Assembly (NCBI RefSeq): GCF_002434505.1 | Contig: NZ_DJKE01000006.1 | Location: 279,149-343,148, forward strand | Direction: 5' to 3' | From: Brevundimonas sp. UBA6550 | Lineage (GTDB): Bacteria; Pseudomonadota; Alphaproteobacteria; Caulobacterales; Caulobacteraceae | Length of the DNA stretch: 64,000 nucleotides | Shown here: piece after piece, positions 28,444-37,975 of the stretch | Layout of the letters: every line of letters starts with the position of its first letter | How positions within the stretch are numbered: the stretch's first letter is position 1 | Notes under the pieces: model-generated | Told to the model about the DNA's origin: nothing | What the model saw: the letters and a program-made list of their open reading frames with translations, nothing else | Database searches by the model: none | Made by a program: the position numbers and the translations under genes

Positions 28444-28836
28444 ATGCTGCGCCTTGTCCTCGTCTCATCCGCTGTTCTGGCGCTGGCCGCCTGCGCCCCG
28501 GCCGGGTCCGGCCTGTCGCCGTCCGCCACGCGCGCCGCCGCCAATCCCTGTTTCCGGCCCAATCTGGTGCGCAACTTCACCGCGCCCAACGAACAGACCC
28601 TGTATGTCCGCACCTCGGCGACGGAGGTGTTCCAGATCGACGCCACCGTGTGCCGCGACCTGCCCCAGGCCGTGTCCATCGCCCTGGAGCCGCTGGGTGC
28701 AACCAGCCGCCTGTGCGTCGGCGACCAGGCCCGGTTGCGCAGCCCGACGACGGGGCCGGAACCGTGCCGCGTGCGCGTCCTTCGCCAGCTGACGGCGGAC
28801 CAGATCGCCGCCCTGCCGTCGCGCGACCGCCCCTGA
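28444..28836 (+). CDS. Small lipoprotein, possibly DUF6491 family
   Basis: A 130-residue lipoprotein with lipobox LAAC (Cys17). After the anchor come four Cys residues (in NPCFRPN, ATVCRDLP, SRLCVGDQ and EPCRVRVL), which suggests two periplasmic disulfides. The spacing CF-x-NF and the TLYV strand are reminiscent of DUF6491 proteins, but this is from memory and tentative. It is 24 bp from mnmC and may be co-transcribed. Confidence 0.65.
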   Translation: MLRLVLVSSAVLALAACAPAGSGLSPSATRAAANPCFRPNLVRNFTAPNEQTLYVRTSATEVFQIDATVCRDLPQAVSIALEPLGATSRLCVGDQARLRSPTTGPEPCRVRVLRQLTADQIAALPSRDRP

Positions 28837-28922
28837 TCCCGCCCGCGGAAAACCGCGCGACGACGATTGAAATTCGCCGCGTCCAGGTATGAAATGATCG
28901 CCTTGCCTGGGGAGGGAAGAGG

Positions 28923-29378
28923 ATGATCAAAGCGATAAACATCACGGCCGCCGCGTCGGCGGTCGGACTGGGGCTGTTCGGCCTGGCGTCGCCGGCGGCG
29001 GCGGAAAGCTGGGCGGCCTTCTCGCGCAGCGACGCCGTCGTCTATCTGGTGGACATCGACGCCTTGACGCCGGTCGACGGCGTGGTCGCCACCAAGATGG
29101 CGCGCGTCCATGCGCGGGGCGAACCCACGGACCTCGGCCATGAGACCGAAGAGGTGATGGTGCGCTGCTCGGACGGTCAGTCGCGCTCGGGCGCGACCGT
29201 GACCTACGGCAAGGACGGCGGGGAAACCGACCGCTATTCGGAGGACACCCCGTGGGAGGCGACCCCGGCCGGCGGCATCTACGGCGCCATCAAGTCCTTC
29301 GCCTGCGAGGAAATGCGGCCCCAAGCCACCCGCTTCCCCACCATCGCCGCCTTCATCGCCGCCGGACGCGGCCAATAG
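28923..29378 (+). CDS. Secreted hypothetical protein, surface-adhesin-like
   Basis: A 151-residue protein with a signal peptide ending AAAES and a WAAFSRSDAVVYLVD start after it, resembling small periplasmic or surface proteins annotated as surface-adhesin E-like. Two Cys residues (VRCSDGQ and FACEEM) may pair. The promoter gap before it is short (86 bp). The family call is tentative. Confidence 0.55.
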   Translation: MIKAINITAAASAVGLGLFGLASPAAAESWAAFSRSDAVVYLVDIDALTPVDGVVATKMARVHARGEPTDLGHETEEVMVRCSDGQSRSGATVTYGKDGGETDRYSEDTPWEATPAGGIYGAIKSFACEEMRPQATRFPTIAAFIAAGRGQ

Positions 29379-29411
29379 GCCGCATCGCGCTCGACGCCGC
29401 CGCTTTCGACG

Positions 29412-32309
<2,898 letters not shown>

Positions 32310-32313
<4 letters not shown>

Positions 32314-32558
32314 GCCGATTTCTTGTGCTCGAACTGGCGTATGCGTTCGCGCTGGCGCTCCCAATAGGCGTCATCGACCAGAACGCCGGGGCCAGAGTTA
32401 CGCCCCTCCAGCAACATGTCGCGGATGCGCTTCTTTTGCTGGTCCTGACGGACAAGGGCGCGGATGTATTCGCTGCTGGTGCCGAAACCCTGGTCGCTGA
32501 CCTGGTCGTCAATGAAGGTCTTCAGCGCATCCGGCAGTGAGATGTTTATTGTGGCCAT
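32310..32558 (-). CDS. parD: ParD/CopG-type antitoxin
   Basis: An 82-residue antitoxin with an N-terminal ribbon-helix-helix DNA-binding domain (INISLPDALKTFIDDQV then TSSEYIRALVRQDQ) and a charged C-terminal part that should wrap the toxin. It is translated just ahead of the toxin gene with a 4-bp overlap, the usual order for this class. The pair is expected to autoregulate. Confidence 0.88.
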
Positions 32559-32594
32559 GCGGCGAACGATACGCCAATGGCAAAAAATGGCAAA

Positions 32595-33716
32595 CTAATC
32601 GCGTTCCAGCGCGCCGCCTGTGACACGGACGAACTGCGCGCGACCTTCAAGACCGGCGAACAGGTCGCGTTCGGTGCCGGTCATGAAAGCCTGGAGATCG
32701 AGGGCGACGATCTCGTCGAACAGGGCGGCGCGGCGGCGTTCGTCCAGATGAGCGGGGGCCTCGTCCAGCAGCAGGATCGGGCGAGCCGACTGATCAGACA
32801 GACGTGCGATCTGGGCCAGGATCAGGTTCAGCACCAGGGCCTTCTGCTCGCCCGACGAACCCTCGGCGGCGAGACGCCGCTTCTCGCGGTGGATGGCCGT
32901 CAGGTCGGTGCGGTGGGGTCCGTAGAGGGAGCGGCCGGCGGCGCCGTCGCGGGTGCGCGCCTTGGCCAGACCGCCGCGCAGGACGGCGGCGATCTCGTCC
33001 TCTTCCGCGCCAGCCTCGGCCATCTGTTCGGCGGGACCGTCCAAGCCCAGGTCCGCCTGGGGGAAGGGGCGGTCGCCGCGCCCGTCGATGGCGGCTTGCA
33101 GGGAATGCAGGGCCGCGACGCGGGCGATGGCGGCCCGCGCGCCGGCCTCGCCAAGACGGGCCTCCAGCGCGTCCAGCCAGACGGGATCGGCCTCACGTCC
33201 GTCCGCAGCGTCGTTCAACAGTCGCAGCCGCTCGCGCAGCGCCTTGTCATAGGCCGAGACGCTGGCGGCATGGTCGGGATCGGCGGCGAAGACCAGCCGG
33301 TCGAAGAACTTCAGCCGTTCGGCCCGCGCGTCCGAGAACAGCCGGTCCTGCTCGGGCGTGGCCCAGACGGGACGCAGATAGTCCAGCAGCCGGCCGGGCT
33401 GGGCCGTCTCTCCGTCGATGCGGACGATGCGCCGCGCCGCGCCCGCCGCCTGGACGCCGGTGCCCAGCCGCGTCTCGTCGTCCAGTTCGACCATGACGGC
33501 CCAGGCGCGGCCGGTCGCTTCGCCCGGCTCGCGCCGCCCCATCTCGGCGGCGGTCGCGCCGCGCAGCCCCTTGCCCGGGGTCAACAGGCTGATCGCCTCC
33601 AGGAGATTGGTCTTTCCCGCCCCGTTCGGCCCATGCAGCACGACGGGGCCGGAGGTCATCTCCAGCCGCGCGCCCGCATAGGAGCGGAAGTCGGTGAGGG
33701 TGAGGGAGGTGATCAA
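32595..33716 (-). CDS. recF: DNA replication and repair protein RecF
   Basis: SMC-like ATPase that loads RecA at single-strand gaps. The 373 residues have the P-loop [16 protein letters not shown], the signature [12 protein letters not shown] and the Walker B region [15 protein letters not shown]. The only plausible start is TTG at 33716 ([13 protein letters not shown]), with a weak ribosome site. An inverted-repeat element begins 10 bases upstream, so the original leader may have been replaced. It is preceded by dnaN beyond that element. Confidence 0.94.
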   Translation of the reverse strand: MITSLTLTDFRSYAGARLEMTSGPVVLHGPNGAGKTNLLEAISLLTPGKGLRGATAAEMGRREPGEATGRAWAVMVELDDETRLGTGVQAAGAARRIVRIDGETAQPGRLLDYLRPVWATPEQDRLFSDARAERLKFFDRLVFAADPDHAASVSAYDKALRERLRLLNDAADGREADPVWLDALEARLGEAGARAAIARVAALHSLQAAIDGRGDRPFPQADLGLDGPAEQMAEAGAEEDEIAAVLRGGLAKARTRDGAAGRSLYGPHRTDLTAIHREKRRLAAEGSSGEQKALVLNLILAQIARLSDQSARPILLLDEAPAHLDERRRAALFDEIVALDLQAFMTGTERDLFAGLEGRAQFVRVTGGALERD

Positions 33717-33726
33717 GGTGTTCCGC

Positions 33727-34113
33727 TCATCCCGGCGAAAGCCGGGACCCAGTGCTTTCGCTCAGCACGATCTAACCGAGCAATGTTGGAAACAGATCCG
33801 CCCATGCCGGGTTCTTGCGCTCGATCACTTCCAGCTTCCAGACCCGTTTCCATTCCTTGATCTGGCGTTCGCGTCTGAAGGCCGCTTCGCGCGTCTCATG
33901 GATTTCGTACCATACCAGCATGGCCACGCCGTATTTCCTGGTGAAGCCTGCGCGCAGCTTGTCCCGATGTTCGGCGACCCGCTTGATCAGATCGTCCGTC
34001 GATCCCGTGCACAGCGTTCCATTGCGACGACTTGCGAGGATGTAGGTGTAGAACGCCAACGCCAGCCTCCGATGCGACACGAAAGAACTGGGTCCCGGCT
34101 TTCGCCGGGATGA
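33727..34113. mobile_element. 387-bp inverted-repeat unit carrying a GIY-YIG gene
   Basis: The unit is bounded by perfect 27-bp inverted repeats at 33727-33753 and 34087-34113. Each repeat contains its own hairpin, CCCGGC-GAAA-GCCGGG, and ends inward in ACCCAGT. Between them lies only the GIY-YIG gene. The unit fills the dnaN-recF gap, leaving 16 bp to the dnaN stop and 10 bp to the recF start. No target-site duplication is visible. Mobility is inferred from structure and position. Confidence 0.6.
33772..34059 (-). CDS. Small GIY-YIG nuclease domain protein
   Basis: A single GIY-YIG domain of 95 residues (UPF0213-like). The first motif is FYTYILAS with Tyr6; the second, normally (Y)-(I/V/T)-G, is Cys17-Thr-Gly in GTLCTGSTDDL, so the second motif Tyr is replaced. 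The conserved Arg27 and the Glu in HETREAAFRRERQIKEWKR are kept. The TTG at 34059 is preferred because GGAGG stands six bases before it; a GTG at 34080 would add seven residues. Nuclease activity is uncertain given the substitution. Confidence 0.8.
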   Translation of the reverse strand: MAFYTYILASRRNGTLCTGSTDDLIKRVAEHRDKLRAGFTRKYGVAMLVWYEIHETREAAFRRERQIKEWKRVWKLEVIERKNPAWADLFPTLLG

Positions 34114-34129
34114 TCGGACGAAACTGGAC

Positions 34130-35248
34130 CTAAACCCGCAGCGGCATCAGCACATACTGCACGCCCGGATCACCCGGATCGAGCACCAGGGTCGGGCTGG
34201 CCGGGTCGGCGAAGCGGAAGGCGGCGTTCTCGCCGGTGATCTGGCCGGCGACGTCCAGAAGATAGCGGGCGTTGAAGCCGATCTCGAACGGTTCGTCGGA
34301 ATAGCCGATCTCGACCTCTTCCTCGGCCTGGCCGGCCTCCATGTTGCGCACCGTCAGCTTCACCCGGTCGTTGTCGAAGGCCAGCTTCACGGAGCGGCTC
34401 TTTTCCGCCGAGATGGTGGCCACGCGGTCGACGGCCTTGGCGAACAGGGCGTTGTCGATGTCGGCCTGTTTGTCGTTGCCGCGCGGGATGACGCGCAGAT
34501 AGTCGGGGAAGGCGCCGTCGATGACCTTGGAGGTCAGGGAGGCCTCGCCCATCTGGAAGCGGATCTTCTGGGCCGAGACCTGGACCTCGACGGGGCCGCC
34601 GGCGTCGTCCAGCAGGCGGCGGACCTGATCGACGGTCTTGCGCGGCACGATGACGCCGGGGCCGCCCGCCGCCCCTTCCGGCGCCGGGGTCTCGGCCAGG
34701 GCCAGCCGGTGTCCGTCGGTGGCGACGGCGCGCAACAGGGGGATGCCCTGTTCGGCGACCGTGTGCAGATAAAGGCCGTTCAGATAATAGCGCGTCTCTT
34801 CGGTCGAGACGGCGAACCGGGTCTTGTCGATCAGGCGGGCCAGGTCCTCCTTGGGCAGGACGTAGGACGCGCCGGCGCTGTCGGTGGACATGACGGGGAA
34901 GTCGCCCGCCGGCAGGACCGGCAGGTTGAAGCGCGACCGCCCGGCCGAGACGACCAGACGCGGATCGTCGCCCGAATAGAGCAGCGAGACCTCGGCGCCT
35001 TCCGGCAGTTTTCGCACGATTTCATACAGGGTGTGGGCGGGGGCGGTGATCTGGCCCTCCACCTGCACCTGGGCCTCGGCCTCGTCCACCATCTCCATGT
35101 CCAGATCGGTGGCGGCGAAGGCCAGACGATCCCGACCTGCGCTCAGCAGCACATTGGACAGGATCGGAATGGTGTTTCGACGTTCAACGACGCTCTGCAC
35201 GTGGCCCAGGGCCTTCAGGAGCGCGGATCGTTCGATGGTCAGCTGCAT
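34130..35248 (-). CDS. dnaN: DNA polymerase III beta sliding clamp
   Basis: Ring-shaped processivity factor that clamps polymerase III to DNA. The 372 residues show the three-fold clamp repeats, with landmarks LKALGHVQSVVERRNTIPIL at the start, ATDGHRLALAETP in the middle and the C-terminal VQYVLMPLRV. It lies downstream of dnaA with 194 bp between, and upstream of recF, the ancestral bacterial order. Confidence 0.96.
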   Translation of the reverse strand: MQLTIERSALLKALGHVQSVVERRNTIPILSNVLLSAGRDRLAFAATDLDMEMVDEAEAQVQVEGQITAPAHTLYEIVRKLPEGAEVSLLYSGDDPRLVVSAGRSRFNLPVLPAGDFPVMSTDSAGASYVLPKEDLARLIDKTRFAVSTEETRYYLNGLYLHTVAEQGIPLLRAVATDGHRLALAETPAPEGAAGGPGVIVPRKTVDQVRRLLDDAGGPVEVQVSAQKIRFQMGEASLTSKVIDGAFPDYLRVIPRGNDKQADIDNALFAKAVDRVATISAEKSRSVKLAFDNDRVKLTVRNMEAGQAEEEVEIGYSDEPFEIGFNARYLLDVAGQITGENAAFRFADPASPTLVLDPGDPGVQYVLMPLRV

Positions 35249-35263
35249 GTCGTCTCGCCCGGC

Positions 35264-35286
35264 GCGGCCCTCGTTGGAAGGGCCGC
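35264..35286 (-). other. Stem-loop in the dnaN leader
   Basis: A GC-rich inverted repeat (GCGGCCCT and AGGGCCGC, loop of seven) lies about 15 bases upstream of the dnaN ATG. It has no T-run, so it is not a simple terminator. It could affect dnaN translation or attenuate dnaA transcripts; nothing more supports a role. Confidence 0.4.
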
Positions 35287-35442
35287 GGTTAAGTGACCTG
35301 GGACACTAGCGGATTGGGCGCAGGCTGCAAGGAAGCGGCGAGGGGTTAGTGGCGAGCAGCAAGTGGATATTGGGGGCAAATCGGCAGGACGAGGGGGTTT
35401 CCGTTCCCGCGTCGCCCGCCGCTGACCCCACGCGCCTGGAAA

Positions 35443-36915
35443 TCAGCCCCGCAGCTTGCGCGTCAGGGCCTCGACATCGCGGGCGATCTGGTCGTCCTGC
35501 GGCATCAGTTCCTCGATCTTGCGCACGCCGTGCAGGACCGTGGTGTGATCGCGCCCGCCGAAGCGACGGCCGATGTCGGGATAGGAACGGGTCGTGTGCT
35601 GTTTGCACAGATACATGGCGATCTGGCGCGGGCGGGCGACCGAACGGGTGCGGCGTTCGCTGAGCAGGTCGGCCTGTTTCATGTTGAAATGGTCGGCGAC
35701 CGTCTTCTGGATCTCGTCGACGGTGATGCGGCGCTCGGGCCCGCCGCGCATGGCCATGCCCAGCAGGGTCGAGGCCTCATCCACCGAAACGGACGACAGG
35801 CGCGCGCCGGCGGCGGCGGCCAGGGTGTTCACGGCGCCCTCCAGCTCGCGCATCGAGCCGGGGGTGCGATCCACCAGCTGGGCCAGGACCTCGGGCGCGG
35901 CCTCGCCCTGGACGACGCCGAGGGCCGACAGGGCCTTGAGGCGGTTCTGGGCCACGGCGATCTTCAGCTCGCGGTCCCCCGCCTCGACCGGGCAGGTCAG
36001 GCCGGCGGCCAGGTGGCTGCGCAGGCGCGGCTCGACCTCGGTCAGGGCCATCGGCGCGCGGTCGGCCGAGAAGACGATGCGTTTGCCGTCCTCGATCAGG
36101 GCGGTCAGGGTCGAGAGCAGTTCTTCCTGGGTGCTTGTCTTGCCGCCCACGAACTGCACGTCGTCCAGCAGCAGCATGTCGGCCGAGCGCAGGCTTTCCT
36201 TGAAGGCGGCGGTCGAACGGTCCTGCATCGCCTTGACGAAGGTGGACAGGAAGCGTTCGGCGGTCAGATAGACGACCTTGGCCTGGGGCCGCAGGCGCTG
36301 GGCCTCCCAGGCGATGGCGTTCAGCAGATGGGTCTTGCCGTAGCCATAGGGGCCGCAGAAGAAGACCGGGTTGAAATGGCCGTCGGCCCAGCTGGCGACC
36401 TGTTTGGCGATGGCCAGGGCGAAGGCGTTGCCTTGGCCCTCGATGAAGCTGTCGAAGGTCAGGCGGTCCTGCAGTCCGGCGGCGCGCACCGCGCGGGCGC
36501 CGTCCGCGCTGATGGGGGCGGCGGCCTGGGGCGCGGCGAAGGCGGCCAGGCGCGGCGTGGCGTCCACCACATTGCCGGCGCCGGGCAGCACGGCCGAGGC
36601 CGGCGGGGCCGACCCCACCTCGGCGCGGCAGCGCACCTCGAGCCGGCGCGAAAGGCCGTCCAGGCCCAGCCACAGCTCGTTCATGCGGCGCAGGGCGTTC
36701 TTGCGCACCCAGTCCCGGGCGTAGGCGGTGGGGGTGACCAGGATCAGGCCGCCGGCGTTGTCCAGGCGCACGGCCGAAGGGGCGATGTAGGACGAGAAGG
36801 GACCGTCGCCGATCTCGGCGCGCAGACGCAACGAGGCCTCGCTCCAGATGCGGTCCGGGTCCGTCAGTCCCGACGTCTTCGTTCCGCCCGCCATCGCCGT
36901 TGCGCCCCCAACCAT
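35443..36915 (-). CDS. dnaA: Chromosomal replication initiator protein DnaA
   Basis: Binds the origin and opens it to start replication. The 490 residues hold domain I at the N-terminus, the AAA+ domain with Walker A CGPYGYGKTHLLNAIAWE and Walker B MLLLDDVQFVGGK, and the C-terminal DNA-binding domain with the DnaA signature RPRQIAMYLCKQHTTRSYP then GGRDHTTVLHG. The ATG at 36915 has GGAG eleven bases upstream; an in-frame ATG at 36894 is possible. Its promoter region has three GANTC sites. Confidence 0.97.
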   Translation of the reverse strand: MVGGATAMAGGTKTSGLTDPDRIWSEASLRLRAEIGDGPFSSYIAPSAVRLDNAGGLILVTPTAYARDWVRKNALRRMNELWLGLDGLSRRLEVRCRAEVGSAPPASAVLPGAGNVVDATPRLAAFAAPQAAAPISADGARAVRAAGLQDRLTFDSFIEGQGNAFALAIAKQVASWADGHFNPVFFCGPYGYGKTHLLNAIAWEAQRLRPQAKVVYLTAERFLSTFVKAMQDRSTAAFKESLRSADMLLLDDVQFVGGKTSTQEELLSTLTALIEDGKRIVFSADRAPMALTEVEPRLRSHLAAGLTCPVEAGDRELKIAVAQNRLKALSALGVVQGEAAPEVLAQLVDRTPGSMRELEGAVNTLAAAAGARLSSVSVDEASTLLGMAMRGGPERRITVDEIQKTVADHFNMKQADLLSERRTRSVARPRQIAMYLCKQHTTRSYPDIGRRFGGRDHTTVLHGVRKIEELMPQDDQIARDVEALTRKLRG

Positions 36916-36988
36916 CTTGCCCGCCGCTCCAAAACCAATCCGACCTTCCGCGCTTCAGGGCGATGGTTCAGGGACGACTTCTCCTGCG

Positions 36989-37009
36989 CCGAAAAGCGAT
37001 GCTTTTCGG
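36989..37009 (-). other. Perfect hairpin in the dnaA 5' leader
   Basis: Arms CCGAAAAGC and GCTTTTCGG around a 3-base loop form a 9-bp stem about 75 bases before the dnaA start. With the predicted start of transcription near 37101 it lies inside a leader of about 186 nt. No T-run follows, so it is not a plain terminator. Confidence 0.5.
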
Positions 37010-37107
37010 ACGGGGCCGAGCTCCTGGACAGACATCTCCCGCCAACGCGAAACTGAAGTCCCGCGCTGTCTTCATCCGTATTGGGATGGAAGTGCGTTAG
37101 AGGCCAA

Positions 37108-37135
37108 AACTTACGCCGCGAGCCGGGTGGGTCAA
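37108..37135 (-). promoter_or_regulatory. Candidate sigma-70 promoter of dnaA
   Basis: On the - strand TTGACC (37135 to 37130) is followed after 16 bases by TAAGTT (37113 to 37108). Transcription would start near 37101. It is the best promoter match in the gap, and a GATTC site ends five bases before the -35 element. Confidence 0.5.
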
Positions 37136-37139
37136 CGCT

Positions 37140-37176
37140 GATTCGTTGGTCGATTCGCAGTTAAATTGTTTGACTC
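37140..37176. promoter_or_regulatory. Cluster of three GANTC (CcrM) sites upstream of dnaA
   Basis: GATTC at 37140-37144, GATTC at 37152-37156 and GACTC at 37172-37176 lie just upstream of the candidate dnaA promoter. In Caulobacter, methylation of a GANTC site in the dnaA promoter by CcrM stimulates dnaA expression. Three sites in 37 bp is far above chance for such GC-rich DNA. Confidence 0.65.
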
Positions 37177-37264
37177 CGTCAACCCCTGTTCCCGCTTGGA
37201 ATTTTCGCGGGATCGGCGCTCGACGACCGCGGTTCAGCCTTAATGAGGCTTAGCGGCCAAACGC

Positions 37265-37300
37265 AAAACGGCGAAGAAGCAGATGCTTCTTCGCCGTTGT
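37265..37300 (-). terminator. Rho-independent terminator of rpsT
   Basis: A perfect 12-bp stem (CGGCGAAGAAGC and GCTTCTTCGCCG, bases 37269-37296) is followed on the - strand by TTTTGCGTTT. It lies about 70 bp after the rpsT stop. Confidence 0.85.
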
Positions 37301-37366
37301 AATCGCTTGATAATCCCGTAACGAAACAGCGACAGCTGTTCCGTCCGCTGTGGGATTAATTTTGGC

Positions 37367-37636
37367 TCAGGCGGCCGACAGCTTCTTCAGCTGGGCGGCG
37401 AGACGCGACACCTTGCGCGAGCCCGTGTTCTTGTGAACGACGCCCTTGGAGACGGCGCGCATCAGTTCGGACTGGGCCTCCACGAAGGCCGTCTTGGCGA
37501 CGGCGGCGTCGCCGCCGGCCAGGGCTTCCTGGAACTTGCGCAGATAGGTGCGGACGCGCGAACGGCGCGCCTTGTTCACTTCGGTACGCGCTTCGATCTT
37601 GCGGATCGCCTTGCGGGCGCCGGGGTTGTTGGCCAT
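37367..37636 (-). CDS. rpsT: 30S ribosomal protein S20
   Basis: Small-subunit ribosomal protein binding 16S rRNA. The 89-residue basic, helical protein starts [20 protein letters not shown] and has the family end [16 protein letters not shown]. The start at 37636 fits homologues; a longer frame upstream is not supported. It lies next to dnaA, as I recall for Caulobacter. Confidence 0.96.
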   Translation of the reverse strand: MANNPGARKAIRKIEARTEVNKARRSRVRTYLRKFQEALAGGDAAVAKTAFVEAQSELMRAVSKGVVHKNTGSRKVSRLAAQLKKLSAA

Positions 37637-37975
37637 GTCAAACCTTCGAACGGAAAACGCCGCGGAGCACACGTCCACGGCGCGGAAATCTCAAGAGGGC
37701 GGGCCTATAGCCGAAAGCCCGGAGGCGGTCAACGCGGAGTCTTCCCTGATCGACTCTGCGGTTGGACGGCGCGGCGGAGAGCCTGGCGCCTTTCGGGTCG
37801 CGTCCCGGACGCACCCCGATTGTCTTCAACGCGCCGGATCGCCCTTTCCGTCGCAGGTTTTTCAGCCCTGTTGGAAACGCGCAACGCTTTCTCTTTCTTC
37901 ATGAATTGTGTCGTTTTACGGCCATGTTTGTCCCGTCCTCCAAGGGGCTGACATCATCTCCCGGATCATCGTTCA
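37637..37975. other. Divergent promoter gap between rpsT and the TonB receptor gene
   Basis: This 339-bp gap must hold the promoters of both divergent genes. GANTC sites occur at 37737-37741 (GAGTC) and 37752-37756 (GACTC). An A/T-richer stretch (TTCTTCATGAATTGTG) near 37896-37911 is promoter-like. No repeat, RNA gene or DnaA box was seen. Confidence 0.4.

Larger units (their letters stand above)
36916..37366. other. dnaA upstream region (451 bp)
   Basis: This gap between rpsT and dnaA, both on the - strand, holds the rpsT terminator, a candidate dnaA promoter, a three-site GANTC cluster and a leader hairpin, each listed separately. No match to the DnaA box TTATCCACA was seen, so the origin is probably not here. 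Confidence 0.6.

Noticed and set aside
36916..37366. Replication origin next to dnaA
   Set aside because: No match to the DnaA box TTATCCACA and no AT-rich unwinding region with repeats; the gap is explained by a terminator, promoter and leader. A skew plot of the genome would decide.
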